Shown here: one piece after another, positions 1 to 12,560 of the stretch
Numbering within the stretch: the first letter of the stretch is position 1
Layout: every line of letters starts with the position of its first letter
NCBI RefSeq assembly: GCF_964340395.1
Contig: NC_135555.1
Span: forward strand, 3,890,001-3,954,000
DNA: 64,000 bases
DNA from: Glandiceps talaboti
Taxonomy: Eukaryota > Hemichordata > Enteropneusta > Spengelidae
Reading direction: 5' to 3'
Notes under the pieces: model-generated
Database searches by the model: none
Told to the model about the DNA's origin: nothing
Seen by the model: only the letters and a program-made list of their open reading frames with translations
Program-made: the position numbers and the translations under genes

Positions 1-430
1 GTTGTGCACACTTGTAACAGCTATGGTGGAATAATACCCTGTAGTAACCCTTTTGTTCATATCTGACTAGCATTGCTCACATAGCTGGTACATGGCTGTG
101 GGAAATACCTATATTACAGCTATGCTAACATAGGTGGTACATGGCTGTGGGAAAAAGCTCTTGTACATGGATGTTGAAAAAACCTATGCTACATTGCCTT
201 TTTTCACATCCATGTTACATTGATGTTGGCATACCAGTTACACATCTGTCAAATCTAGGTAGTTTACACCTAGTGTGTTGGCCAGAGCTGTTACAGGGAT
301 ATTGTACACATAGCTGGTACAGTCCCCGTGGCTCCACTGAGCTGGTAGAGCTATGTGCACAACCTTGTCCTAGGTATGTGGCTTTTACAGGGGTATATAA
401 TACAATGAATGCAGTATCACAGCAGTTTTG
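1..430. repeat. Degenerate minisatellite-like repeat at window edge
   Basis: The motif acatagctggtacatggctg starts at about 79, recurs with changes at 128 and 308, and related blocks lie between. The repeat is imperfect and has no fixed period. An open frame of 96 codons crosses it but resembles no known protein and is best read as chance. Confidence 0.5.
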
Positions 431-1212
431 ACAAGACTACAAGTGACTACTCGTACATACATACATATGATACAATAAGGGAATACTCGAATGTATGCAT
501 TGAGTGAACATATCAAAATGCGAAGTATCTCACCTGGAGATTTATGGAAAACTAATTTGTCAAAATATATCGAGGTGAAAATCATCCAAATCGATGGAAA
601 TCGTTAGTGACATTGCAGGGTACATAAACAGTAAAAATAGTCAGACCATAGGGAAACGAAAAACTAAAACTTAGTAATAAACTCCTACGTTATTGCTGTA
701 CATATAAATAGATGGCACCTTCTATTACACAATATGACGTAACAATTCAGTACTTTCGATTCTCTACGTTTAATATAGCGAAATGACCTTCACAATACTT
801 CAATGGAGATCTCTTACCTTGTCAATGTTATCTTACAAACTTCTGTAATATGGTCTTTAAAAGTTTACCTTGGTAGCGTGTAGCCCGTCTACTCTGTAGA
901 TCGGTATCTATGCTCGGATATTGAAGAACGAGTGTGGCCAAGGAGTAGACAGATTGAACATCCGAAGGCCGATGGGGATCGCTACATGTAAATACCACTG
1001 ACTCTAACGATGTAACTGCAAGTACAGTTACACGGATACTAAAAGTAGTCAAATATCTTTCTATTTACAGAGAGCTTAACACACTTATACCTACTGTTGT
1101 TACGCAAGGATGTATAACCGGTAGTGACAATAGTGACCCACGCCTAGCTACAGCACAGAAAATGTTGATTATAATGATGTTTGTATACTATAAGGGACTT
1201 GACACCACTAGT
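431..1212. other. No gene seen
   Basis: AT-rich unique sequence between the edge repeat and the first duplicated unit. No splice-framed coding exon, RNA gene or element end was recognised. Confidence 0.4.
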
Positions 1213-1620
1213 AAAACAGTTATTGAATTTGATTGGCTGAAAGAGAATGGGCGTGTCAACTGTTTTAGAGGTTGGTTGACGTACAAAGGTAATACACCCC
1301 GAAATCAATATTCAAGATTTTTGATTATATGATACCTGTATTTATAATTCAATTCATTTAATTTGCCTTTGTCTACTATTTAAATGTGAACTTTTAAATC
1401 GGTCGATTGTTAGCCGTTTAAAGTATTTTTCTTAATTGTATCATTTAAAAGTGTATAAAATTTTGAAATCTTGAAATGTTGTCTGTATGTGGCTTTCTTA
1501 CAACAATGTTCATGGGAAAATAATAAACATACTGAAGAGACCAATGTACAAGTTTTCGGCCTAGGGAAACCGATTGATTCGTACACAATCAAGTACTGTC
1601 TGTGATTCGTAGGAGTAGCA

Positions 1621-1661
1621 GTGTGTGTGTGTGTGTGTGTGTGTGTTGGGGGGGGGGGGGG
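1621..1661. repeat. (GT)n plus poly-G tract
   Basis: Simple repeat. The homologous site in the second unit (about 5851-5877) is much shorter. Confidence 0.9.
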
Positions 1662-2648
1662 CATTGTATTTAGATAACATTTAAAGAACAATGACTCCTT
1701 TCTCTCCTAATACCTCCATGTTTCTACTATGGCATGATCATTTTGTATTGAGTGTAAAGGGCTTTGCTATGTAAATGAATACAAGATAATTTCAGGCTAA
1801 AATGAAATAGTACGAAATTTCAATGTTCGATAAAATTAGATTATTATAGAATTAGTTTTAAAAATGTTATGTCCTTTTTTTCTACCAATGTATTTCATTT
1901 TTTTCGAATGTGTGTTATTCCACGATAGTATGAACGATTTCGTGGAAGGTTGTATACCTTGAAATCGACTGTGTATGTACATGTCAATCATACTTTCAAT
2001 TCATAATTGTGGTTGTAACTTCTGGATGCCTTAGATATGACGATTAAATTCAAAAGGAAACTATGAACCATTTGAATTTGGCACCATTTGGAACCATTTT
2101 AATAAGCTCTAAGTCGATGAAAAATATATGTGCATTGCTGAAAATTTGTAGTACTTACGAACAAGTTGTTTTATGAAAGGCCCTACATTTTAACGATAAA
2201 TGACAATTTCCGCCAAGAAAAGTACAGTAGTTGTTTTCATCGTGCCATTACTGACAATCCTTTTCTGAAACAGTTTGTAGACATATTTTCGTTTCCGTCG
2301 GGTCACGAGGAAGATAAAAATAAAAATGGCTTTAAGGATGCACGAACTCTAATGCAGTCTCTGAATCATCCTCGTTACATTACATGTACCAATATTCTTC
2401 GAAAAATCGCAAAAATAAACTAAGGTGTCCAAGTCAAAAAGTACAGGAAATCGGTCTATGGGGCGGTATTCAGTCAACATAATATAATTTCGATAAAGCA
2501 AAATAACATTGACAACATATACAACAGACTGACGACACATCCACTTAGGCCAGAACTTGACAGTCGACGAGTAGATAGAAGCGGCAGACTGAGACAACAC
2601 GCTATAAGCAATCATTCATCACAGCAGTAATTAAATTACACACCCTAC

Positions 2649-2671
2649 AGACAGACAGACAGACAGACCAA

Positions 2672-2715
<44 letters not shown>
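2649..2715. repeat. (GACA)n microsatellite
   Basis: Tetranucleotide repeat with one short interruption. The homologous site in unit two is mostly (CATA)n. Confidence 0.9.
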
Positions 2716-2905
2716 CTGGACTTCAGCCTTTACATTCTCATATTTTAAGCTGTGTCCACTACTTTTAAAAGTCCATGCTTTTCGGGTTATTGTTTATTCT
2801 GATTATGTCTGTAAATTTGATTGTAAAAGTCTTGTATTGTATATACTCGTTTTAATTGTTGTTACTGGTAGCCATTGAAATTGCCTGTGAAAGGGAAATA
2901 GAGTT

Positions 2906-2980
2906 TTATTGTATTATATTGTATTGTATTGTATTGTATTGTATTGTATTGTATTGTATTGTATTGTATTGTATTGTATG
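2906..2980. repeat. (TATTG)n microsatellite
   Basis: Pentanucleotide repeat of roughly 15 units. The homologous tract at 7188-7285 is longer. Confidence 0.9.
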
Positions 2981-3346
2981 GCATAGAAATGTTTTCACTG
3001 GAAAAATAATTGCGGTGTCGACTCATTCAGGAATGTCTTTTGAAAGTCAATATATTTTTGTTATGTAGAATCTAAAATCCATCACAATAATCTACTTTTG
3101 CCGTTATTGTCAATATTTCAACATTTCAATATTGTCAATATATCAGTCGAGATTTCTGACAATATATATGTCACAGGTCAAATCGACTTTGCATCTTTCA
3201 TGTCTAACTTTAAGTGTTTGGACGTCGTGCCTTTGTACAAAAGACACCTACATACGCCAATTGACACAGAGGAACGCAGTCCCGACTAACTTATGAATAT
3301 GATCACAGTCGTCAGCGCAAATGGACTGACAAATGATATATCTGCT

Positions 3347-3360
3347 GTAACCATGGTAAC
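3347..3360. promoter_or_regulatory. RFX X-box palindrome upstream of gene A
   Basis: GTAACCATGGTAAC is a perfect 14-bp palindrome and fits the X-box pattern (GTNRCC, short spacer, RGYAAC) bound by RFX factors. It ends 90 bp before the gene A start codon and is kept unchanged in the second unit. Function is inferred from motif and position only. Confidence 0.5.
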
Positions 3361-3449
3361 TAAAGTCCCAGCATTCAATGTAGGTCTACTTCCCGCCACT
3401 TTGGCTTATACTTTATTTTGTTCGAATGCTTTACACTGGAGTTACTGCA

Positions 3450-4204
3450 ATGGCTTGTGATTTGAAATCTGTTATCACGGAGAGATACAAAAAGCTGGAC
3501 GAAGTATTCAAGTCAGGTGATTTGGATACCATTACTGGGTATTATACCAAAGATTGTAAACTAGTAGGTCCTGGAAAAGAACCACAGAGTGGCCGAGATG
3601 GTAGGTCTTACAGAAAAATAACCAACTGAGGATACAGTTTGTACATAATTTTATTTTTCAAGTGTCGGTCGAAGAACATTGGTAATGGGGACATGATTTG
3701 CGACGATAAGGGACGAAACAAGATGGACGGCTTAAATGTTGTATGTTTCACTCATATTTACTTTACTAGATGAATCTAGGTCAACATATTGAGTATCTAT
3801 GCATCACCGATTCTTAGTATTTCTAAACAGTGAAAATGTAGGTTAGTCCTATCTGTATAAATGAGAATGTGGCTTACAAGTACAATTTTGTGCCCGCTCT
3901 CACAAGAACATAAACAACAAGTTTTCACCACTGTCTATTCTAAACCATCATCTGCAAGAAAGGTGTCACAGCATTGACCTAAATCTTAAGAACGGTTTTC
4001 GACTAAAGACATTACACCGTGCACTTGAGTAAGATAAATCTAATGTCGTACTTTGTGTTGAGCTAAATGGCGACTACATGATCGGTCAAACAAACTCTGC
4101 AAGTATGGAGTAAATGCATGTTATTAATTCATTTCCAAAACCTTGGCCTTGATAGTCTAACATGATCGGTTCGTACCCTCTCCTTCTAATGTTTCAAATT
4201 TTCT

Positions 4205-4238
<34 letters not shown>

Positions 4239-5241
4239 GTGAGAGAGAGAGAGAGAGAGTGAGAGAGAGAGAGTGAGAGAGAGAGAGAGAGAGAGTGAGA
4301 GAGAGAGAGAGAGAGTGAGAGAGAGAGAGAGAGTACTTAATTCACAACATGTCCATTTGACCGCTAGACACGTGACCTCAGATAATGTACATAATTTTCT
4401 TCAATGCTTTGCTGTATTTACATTTCATGCTGTGAAATTACGTAGAGAGCTTTATGTAAATTTATCATAATTTCATTAATTTTGTAACATTTCCACTAAA
4501 TTTTTTCGTAGTTAATACTGTCTTCAAAAATCAAGCAACTACATTTGTATTTTGGGCCGATGGCCTTGGATGTACAGAATAGAAGACCACACTACTAAAT
4601 ATAATAATGAGTGCTGTGTTGCCATTTCCATTAAATTACTTCCACGTACACTCATAAAAAGAGGTGAATATAAATGAAAACTAAGGATTGGAGAAAAAAT
4701 CAACAAATAACATAAAACTAACACGAAAATATGCGAATCACAGATGGATAGAAAGGTCTTTCTAGCTAAAACGTTCTGATTTCGTTTTAATACTCCCTCT
4801 GTGTTGAAAACGGTAAAAGTCATGTTGTGTTACGAATTCTGCTTTAACTAGTGACACCGTGACTAGAGTCCAGTATAGAATACATGTAACACTAGCCAAG
4901 TTCCAAATGGACCGGGATGGTAGACATTCCCATGGATCAATTTATGTTTTCTAAAACCTGACAACTTTCGGCTTCTGGTATCACTTCTAAGATTAGTACA
5001 CCCTGTCTTTGTTTCAGCGTTACAGAATGCCTGTGATGAGATGAAGGAGAAGAGTGTCACAGTTGACCACTATGACGTCATAGATATCACTGGATCGACC
5101 GATGGAAGTATGGCATACCAACTGAATCGATCACATTTGGTGAAAGCAGATGGATCCAGTGTTGGATATGTTAATAACATGCTCCTATGGAAGAAAATCG
5201 ACGGAAACTACTACGTACATATTGATATATGGAACCTATAA
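3450..5241 (+). CDS. NTF2-like (SnoaL/DUF4440-type) protein, cluster gene A
   Basis: Two exons, 3450-3600 and 5018-5241, give a 124-residue protein. The donor is G|GTAGGT and the acceptor TTTCAG|CG, both phase 1. An ATG in frame at 3426 exists, but 3450 is chosen because all seven paralogues begin MA at this point. Residues 1-23 look like the paired N-terminal helices. Then come YYTKDCKLVGPG (31-42) and GRD (48-50), matching the 'YxxDCxLxxPG...GR' signature of the SnoaL/DUF4440 family. The C-terminus LLWKKIDGNYYVHIDIWN (106-123) matches the closing beta strands. The fold is a cone-shaped barrel that binds small ligands or dimerises. No signal peptide or membrane segment is seen, so it is likely cytosolic. 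Family assignment is firm, biochemical role unknown. Confidence 0.85.
4205..4334. repeat. (GA)n tract in the intron of gene A
   Basis: Purine-rich dinucleotide tract of about 130 bp. The homologous site in gene B (about 8515-8541) has about 25 bp. Confidence 0.9.
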
Positions 5242-6881
5242 GTTGTGATACTTGGAACAATTATTCAACCATGTTGTAGACTATACATTGCTGTTATTTT
5301 TTAGGATAAACGTTTAAGTAATAGCTTTATTTCCTGACTGGAAATCGTTGTCAATTTGTTGCGTCTGTACCAACTGCTCGTGTTCGTGTTAGACTGAAAA
5401 GATCTCTTTTTTTTCATTACGTAACCTGTAGTAATTTATCATGACTATTAAAACAGTTATTGAATTTGATTGGCTGTAAGAGAATGGGCGTGTCAACTGT
5501 TTTGGAGGTTGACGTACAAAGGTAATACACCCCTAAATCAATATTCAAGATTTTTGATTATATGATACCTGTATTCATAACTCCATTTAGTTAATTTGCC
5601 TTTGTCTACTATTTAAATGTGAACTTTTAAATCGGTCGATTGTTAGCCGTTTAAAGTGTTTTTCTTAATTGTATCATTTAAAAGTGTATAAAATTTTGAA
5701 ATCTTGAAATGTCGTCTGTATGTGGCTATCTTACAACAATGTTCATGGGAAAATAATAAACATACTGAAGAGACCACTGTACAAGTTTTCGGCCTAGGGA
5801 AAGCGACTGATTCGTACATAATCAAGTACTGTCTGTGATTCGTAGGAGTAGCAGTGTGTGTGTGTGTGGGGGGGGGCATTGTATTTAGATAACATTTAAA
5901 GAACAATGACTCCTTTCTCCCCTAATACCTCCATGTTTCTACTATGGCATGATCATTTTGTATTGAGTGTAAAGAGCTTTGCTATGTAAATGAATACAAG
6001 ATAATTTCAGGCTAAAATGAAATAGTACGAAATTTCAATGTTCGATAAAATTAGATTATCATAGAATTAGTTTTAAAAATGTTATGTCCTTTTTTCTACC
6101 AATGTATTTCATTTTTTCGAATTTGTGTTATTCCACGATAGTATGAACGATTTCGTGGAAGGTTGTATACCTTGAAATCGACTGTGTATGTACATGTCAA
6201 TCATACTTTCAATTCATAATTGTGGTTGTAACTTCTGGATGCCTTAGATATGACGATTAAATTCAAAAGGAAACTATGAACCATTTGAATTTGGCACCAT
6301 TTGGAACCATTTTGATAAGCTCTAAGCGGATGAAAAATATGTACATTGCTGATAATTTGTAGTACTTACGAACAAGTTGTTTTATGAAAGGCCCTACATT
6401 TTAACGATAAATGACAATTTCCGCCAAGAAAAGTACAGTAGGTGTTTTCATCGTGCCATTACTGACAATCCTTTTCTGAAACAATTTGTAGACATATTTT
6501 CGTTTCAGTCGGGTCACGAGGAAGATAAAAATAAAAATGGCTTTAAGGATGCACGAACTCTAATGTAGTCTCCGAATCATCCTCGTTACATTACATGTAC
6601 CGATATTCTTCGAAAAATCGCAAAAAAAAACTAAGGTGTCCAAGTCAAAAAGTACAGGAAATCGGTCTATGGGGCGGTATTCAGTCAACATAATATAATT
6701 TCGATAAAGCAAAATAACATTGACAACATATACAACAGACACTTAACGGACAGACAACAGACACTTAACGGACAAACTGACGACACATCCACTTAGGCCA
6801 GAACTTGACAGTCGACGAATAGATAGACGCGACAGACTGAGACAACACGCTATAAGCAATCTTTCATCCCAGCAGTAATTA

Positions 6882-7019
<138 letters not shown>

Positions 7020-7187
7020 TCAGCCTTTACATTCTCATATTTTAAGCTGTGTCCACTACTTTTAAAAGTCCATGCTTTTCGGGTTATTGTTTATTCTGAT
7101 TATGTCTGTAAATTTGTTTTAAATGTTGTATGTACTCGTTTTAATTGTTGTTACATTGAAATTGCCTGTGAACGGTAAATAAAGTTT

Positions 7188-7285
7188 TATTGTATTATAT
7201 TGTATTGTATTGTATTGTAATGTATTGTATTGTATTGTATTGTATTGTATTGTATTGTATTGTATTGTATTGTATTGTATTGTAT
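7188..7285. repeat. (TATTG)n microsatellite
   Basis: Pentanucleotide repeat homologous to 2906-2980 but longer. Confidence 0.9.
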
Positions 7286-7668
7286 GGCATAGAAATTTTT
7301 TCCATGGCTTAAGTTTTCACTGGAAAAATAATTGCGGTGTCGAATTATTCAGGAATGTCTTTTGAAAGTCAATATATTTTTGTTATGTAGAATCTAAAAT
7401 CCATCACAATAATCTACTTTTGCCGTTATTGTCAATATTTCAATATTTCAATATTGTCAATATATCAGTCGAGATTTCTGACAATATATATGTCACAGGT
7501 CAAATCGGCTTTGCATCTTTCATGTCTAACTTTAAGTGTTTGGACGTCGTGCCTTTGTACAAAAGACGCCTACACACTCCAATTGACACAGAGGAACGCA
7601 GTCCCGACTAACATATGAATATGATCACAGTCGTCAGAGCAAATGGACTGACAAATGATATATCTGCT

Positions 7669-7682
7669 GTAACCATGGTAAC
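7669..7682. promoter_or_regulatory. RFX X-box palindrome upstream of gene B
   Basis: Same GTAACCATGGTAAC palindrome as for gene A, also 90 bp before the start codon. Confidence 0.5.
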
Positions 7683-7771
7683 TAAAGTCCCAGCATTCAA
7701 TGTAGGTCCACTTCCTGCCACTTTGGCTTATACTTTATTTTGTTCGAATGCTTTACACTGGAGTTACTGCA

Positions 7772-9378
7772 ATGGCTTGTGATTTGAAATCTGTTATCAC
7801 GGAGAGATACAAAAAGCTGGACGAAGTATTCAAGTCAGGTGATTTGGATACCATTACTGGGTATTATACCAAAGATTGTAAACTAGTGGGTCCTGGAAAA
7901 GAACCACAGAGTGGTCGAGATGGTAGGTCTTACAGAAAAATAACCAACTGAGGATACAGTTTGTACATAATTTTATTTTTCAAGTGTCGGTCGAAGAACA
8001 TTGGTAATGGGGACATGATTTGCGACGATAAGGGACGAAACAAGATGGACGGCTTAAATGGTGTATGTTTCACTCATATTTACTTTACTAGATGAATCTA
8101 GGTCAACATATTGAGTATCTATGCATCACCGATTCTTAGTATTTCTAAACAGTGAAAATGTAGGTTAGTCCTATCTGTATAAATGAGAATGTGGCTTACA
8201 AGTACAATTTTGTGCCCGCTCTCACAAGAACATAAACAACAAGTTTTCACCACTGTCTATTCTAAACCATCATCTGCAAGAAAGGTGTCACAGCATTGAT
8301 CTTAAGAACTGTTTCCGACTAAAGACATTACACCGTACACTTGAGTAAGATAAATCTAATGTCGTACTTTGTGTTGAGCTAAATGGCGACTACATGATCG
8401 GTCAAACAAACTCTGCAAGTATGGAGTAAATGCATGTTATTAATTCATTTCCAAAACCTTGTCCTTGATTGTCATGATCGGTTCGTACCCTCTCCTTCTA
8501 ATGTTTCAAATTTTCTGAGAGTGAGAGAGAGAGAGAGAGACTACTTGACTCACAACATGTCCATTTGACCGCTAGACACGTGACCTCAGATAATGTACAT
8601 AATTTTCTTCAATGCTTTGCTGTATTTACATTTCAGTTAATACTGTCTTCAAAAATCAAGCAACTACATTTGTATTTTGGGCCGATGGCCTTGGATGTAC
8701 AGAATAAAAGACCATACTACTAATATAATAATGAGTGCTGTGTTGCCATTTCCATTAAATTGCATTGGAAATTACTTCCACGTACACTCATAAAAAGAGG
8801 TGAATATAAATGAAAACTAAGGACTGGAGAAAAAAATCAACAAATAACATAAAACTAACACGAAAATATGCGAATCACAGATGGATAGAAAGCTCTTTCT
8901 AGCTAAAACGTTCTGATTTCGTTTTAATACTCCCTCTGTGCTGAAAAGGGTAAAAGTCATGTTGTGTTACGAATTCTGCTTTAGATAGTGACACCGCGAC
9001 TAGAGTCCAGTGTAGAAGACAAGTAACACTAGCCAAGTTCCAAATGGACCGGGATGGTAGACATCCCCATGGTTCAATTTATGTGTTCTAAAACCTGACA
9101 ACTTTCGGCTTCTTGTATCACTTCTAAGATTAGTACACCCTGTCTTTGTTTCAGCGTTACAGAATGCCTGTGATGAGATGAAGGAGAAGAGTGTCACAGT
9201 TGACCACTATGACGTCATAGATATCACTGGATCGGCCGATGGAAGTATGGCATACCAACTGAATCGATCACATTTGGTGAAAGCAGATGGATCCAGTGTT
9301 GGATATGTTAATAACATGCTCCTATGGAAGAAAATCGACGGAAACTACTACGTACATATTGATATATGGAACCTATAA
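7772..9378 (+). CDS. NTF2-like (SnoaL/DUF4440-type) protein, cluster gene B
   Basis: Exons 7772-7922 and 9155-9378 code for 124 residues. It is identical to gene A except one Thr to Ala change in the loop after DITGS (residue 78). Splice sites, intron phase and start context are those of gene A. The intron is shorter, mainly through a contracted (GA)n tract. An AATAAA at 9519-9524 lies about 140 bp after the stop, in a 12-bp insertion missing from gene A, so the two transcripts may end differently. The near identity means short reads or probes will not separate the two genes. Confidence 0.85.
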
Positions 9379-9847
9379 GTTGTGATACTTGAACAATTAT
9401 TCAACCATGTTGTAGACTACACATTGCTGTTATTTTTTAGGATAAACGTTCAAGTAATAGCTTTATTTCCTCACTGGAAATCGTTGTCAATTTGTTGCGT
9501 CTGTACCAACTGCTACAAAATAAACAAGTGTTCGTGTTAGACTGAAAAGATCTCTTTTTTTCATTACGTAACCTGTAGTAATTTATCATGACTATTAAAG
9601 CCACATACAATGACACCTTTAATGGTGCGATCAAAACGAATTTTTTTAGTGCAGAAAAAAAGAGTTTGTTCAAATTGAGAACATGTCACGGTCGGTAACA
9701 TCAAGAGTGATGATAAATCATCACAGAAAATCACAAAAACAAGCTAGTACAATAAAGTAGTAAAAATACCCTCATCGAAAAATCGAAATCGGATAGACGA
9801 AAACAAACACAACAATCAAATACCTTCTGTTGAACTGATACGACGCA

Positions 9848-9853
9848 TTTATT
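9848..9853 (-). terminator. Poly(A) signal candidate for the Ly6-like gene
   Basis: TTTATT on the + strand is AATAAA on the - strand, about 93 bp beyond the stop codon at 9946. Confidence 0.4.
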
Positions 9854-9945
9854 GCAGAAAAATAATCGCGTATGAATTTTACATGAAATATATGCTTGGT
9901 GTAATGATGACATACCACAATCATCACGTGACGGGACTGTGGATC

Positions 9946-12242
9946 TCATATGATGTAGTTCATTGCAAACATTACAGTGATGCTGACAACCATGACACTT
10001 TGTTTGACCAGGTTACCATCGCTACCAGTGTTGCAGTAATCTGTGAAACAACAGTCACTGCATCCATAGTCACCAATTATAACTGAAATAAATGTATTGA
10101 AATATTGAGATTAATAAAACAGCCATTTTACCACTCGTTTTTGGAAATGAGTAAGAAACAGTTCTCGAATGTTGGAACAGTGTTTGATAGCAAATGACAA
10201 ATTACAAGAATTTCAATGCCAATATTCTATACACTGAGATAATAATTTTTCTAAGCCTTCTTTGGCATCCCTGGTTTTAGGTTCTTTTCTATCATTTACA
10301 TTGTAGACTTTATGCAATGGTGCGTTGTTACATTCTGATTAAAATCCGATGTAGATGTCGGCTAATCATTTATTGCTATTTTACCTTCGTTATTTTGCTC
10401 GAATTGACCTTCGTGGTACATGTTTACGTTTTTAGGAGGCGATCAAGATAAAAACGTAAACATGTACCACGAAGGTCAATTCAAGCAAAATAACGAAGGT
10501 AAAATAGCAAAAGCCGACATCTACATCGGATTTTAATCAGATTGTGTGTTGTTAGTACATGAAAACATCCCGGGGTAAACATTTTTATAGACTTGACCAA
10601 GTAAAGTGTTTTAATCCCTGAACTGTTTCATATTTAACACTCCTGCTTATTTATGGTTGTCCTAGTATGTTTTGGAGATTTTATTTTGAATTCGGTTTTT
10701 TGGAATTCATTTACTTGTTGTTGGGTTCTTAGTAAAGCATGATCACGAAACTGCATGTCAAATGATATTTACAGGGTTCCAACAAATAACTGGTGGAGCC
10801 AACGAAGTTATTCGTGCAAAAATGCTGTTCCTACACTATTTTTCAGTGGAATGTTTTTTTTTGTGCTGGTCAGTGGGTAGGGAAAATATCCAGTTTGTCA
10901 ACGGGCAACTTGTATGACAGCTGTGAGTGGTAAGAAGGGAAGGGAAAGGTGCAGCGACGGACATGATTCCATATCTTTGAAAAACTGGCACAAGGCTCTT
11001 GTTTATCTTTCATCTGATTTAGAATGTACATACTTTTATTGTAAAAGGTTACATGTACAAGAACGTACATACATGTACACGCACATGTGCTTTGATTGTC
11101 GTGGCTAGTAAGGTACATACATATACATGCATTTATGTACACTCATTGTCACTTACACAATCGATGTTCCCAACTGAGTGGTCCGCAGCCATTCACACAC
11201 TCGCTCGTGTGTACACATGATCGACCGAAAGCAGCTTGAGCTCCGGACCAATAGCTTGTATGATAAACCTGAAAATAAAGACGTGTTGGTACAGAAAACA
11301 ACAATATTTTCCTCAGAAAGAGGAGGGAGCATAAACGGAAACACCTAACTATCTATATCTGAAGGAAAGACGTACTTAGGAGTCATGGGGGAAAAGCAGG
11401 CATGACAGTGCATAAATTAGTCACTTCGTCTGAGAGTTCACTTTCTGTACATTGTAACCTACGGACCATCGACAATGCCCAGGGTGTATGTATATGGTTT
11501 ACATAGGAAAGGTTGATTTAACAAATAACATCCCTGCGCTCACGTGTCGATCTGCCTATGATGACGCAGGACTGAGTACTTGAGTATCAATTGGCAGAGA
11601 AATGCAATGGGCGATACTGCCATAGAGATAAATGAAAGATACACAGCACCTATATATGACAAAACTGGAACGGCAAGAGGAGAATATAGTCAAGTTCCAT
11701 GACGGACAGTATACACACTTGACTAGACGGTACAAGTGTGTATATTGTCCGTCGTGAAACTAGACTAAGGAGAATATGACTAAACTTCAACCCCAGGCTG
11801 AAAAGATATCTCAGATGTAACAGTTCTGTCAAACATTAACAATACGTTCTGTCTAGTTTGCCTAATTTTCTTACCATACACGCATTATCTCCTGAAGTAC
11901 AAGTTGCCTTGTTTTGATCAATGCCTTTGAATTCTTCTATACATGTGGCATCAGAAAGTGGATTGTTGTTATGACATTGATAACACTTTAATGCCAGTGT
12001 CGAAGAGACAGTCAGCAACAAAACTGTTGATAAGAGAGATCGACGTAAATATGAATTATTTCGTTGTATTACCTTTCATATGGAAGGGTGGTGTGAATGC
12101 TTTTGCCTGTCTGCCATGTGTGTGTGTGTGTGTGTGTGTACGCACGCACGCACGTACGTACGTACGTACGTATGTATGTATGTATATGTATGTATGTATG
12201 CATGCTTCTCTGGCTGTCTGTCTATCTAGCAATCTTTCTGTA

Positions 12243-12276
<34 letters not shown>

Positions 12277-12560
12277 TTTGTGTGTGTGTATACGTGTGCG
12301 TGCAAGCAAGCGCGTGTCTGTCTGTAAACATGATATCTCAAAAACTACTGCATCAGTTCTAATGAAACTTGCTAAACACAGTAAGGGCAGCGTGATAACC
12401 TGCCCAACCACGGCCATATATTTCTTCATTCTGTAAGCATGATCCAATAAGTTAAGAAGTCCGTGCCCCCCCCCCTCCAAACCTAATCACCCAGAGTAAG
12501 TCAAACTATGGTATAAAATTGTATACTACCTGCAAACTGGTATATAACTTTACTATCCAT
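9946..12560 (-). CDS. Ly6/uPAR-type three-finger protein, GPI-anchored, four exons
   Basis: Reading the - strand, exons 12530-12560, 11875-12023, 11157-11268 and 9946-10082 join in frame to 142 residues. Introns are phase 1, 0 and 1, all with GT-AG ends. Exon 1 supplies MDSKVIYQFA; the hydrophobic signal continues as VLLLTVSSTLA, with cleavage expected just before LKCYQC. The mature part shows the LU pattern: CYQC, TCIEE, ATCTS, NACM, RSC, SEC and the closing CCFTDYCN, the diagnostic CC...CN end. Two extra cysteines (NGC, YGC) bring the total to twelve, against ten in CD59-like domains. After CN comes a polar spacer and a hydrophobic tail, VMVVSITVMFAMNYII, typical of a GPI signal. Family members are cell-surface or secreted ligands and receptor modulators. 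Exons 2-4 are strong; exon 1 rests on frame, Kozak context (AAATATGG) and hydrophobicity. Confidence 0.78.
10331..10544. repeat. Long near-perfect palindrome (about 100-bp arms)
   Basis: The arm 10331-10433 is the reverse complement of 10449-10544 with few mismatches and one short bulge (aatcatttatt against aaa). The loop is about 14 nt. It lies in the last intron of the Ly6-like gene. It could be a foldback transposon/MITE or a source of hairpin RNA. No clear target duplication was found. Confidence 0.8.
11679..11777. mobile_element. 81-bp hairpin insertion with 9-bp flanking repeats
   Basis: GGAGAATAT at 11679-11687 and again at 11769-11777 encloses an 81-bp palindrome. The arms are about 35 nt (agttccatgacggacagtat on the left) with a loop of about 13 nt. 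A 9-bp duplication around an inverted repeat would suit a tiny Mutator-type MITE. A microRNA-like precursor is the alternative. Confidence 0.5.
12115..12325. repeat. (TG)n, (TACG)n and (TATG)n compound microsatellite
   Basis: Compound simple repeat in the first intron of the Ly6-like gene. Open frames on both strands here are repeat translations. Confidence 0.9.

Larger units (their letters stand above)
1213..5449. repeat. Tandem duplication A/B, first unit (about 4.24 kb)
   Basis: This unit holds gene A and about 2.2 kb of upstream sequence. It begins with aaaacagttattgaatttga and aligns end to end with 5450-9599 by eye with few substitutions. The main differences are microsatellite lengths: a (GACA)n tract here is largely CATA in the second unit, and the (GA)n tract at 4205 is far longer here. 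The junction (actatt followed by aaaacagtt) can be read directly at 5444-5458. Confidence 0.9.

Noticed and set aside
331-395. tRNA-like start gtggctccactgagctggtagagc
   Set aside because: It resembles a D-arm, but no anticodon stem, T-arm or acceptor pairing follows; it lies in a degenerate repeat.
2166-2423. 85-codon frame upstream of gene A, also present at 6377 in the second unit
   Set aside because: The copy in unit two ends early at a stop, and no family or splice context supports it; it is kept only because the whole unit was duplicated.
3426-3449. Upstream in-frame ATG of genes A and B (3426, 7748)
   Set aside because: All other paralogues start MA at the position equal to 3450; the extra eight residues have no counterpart.
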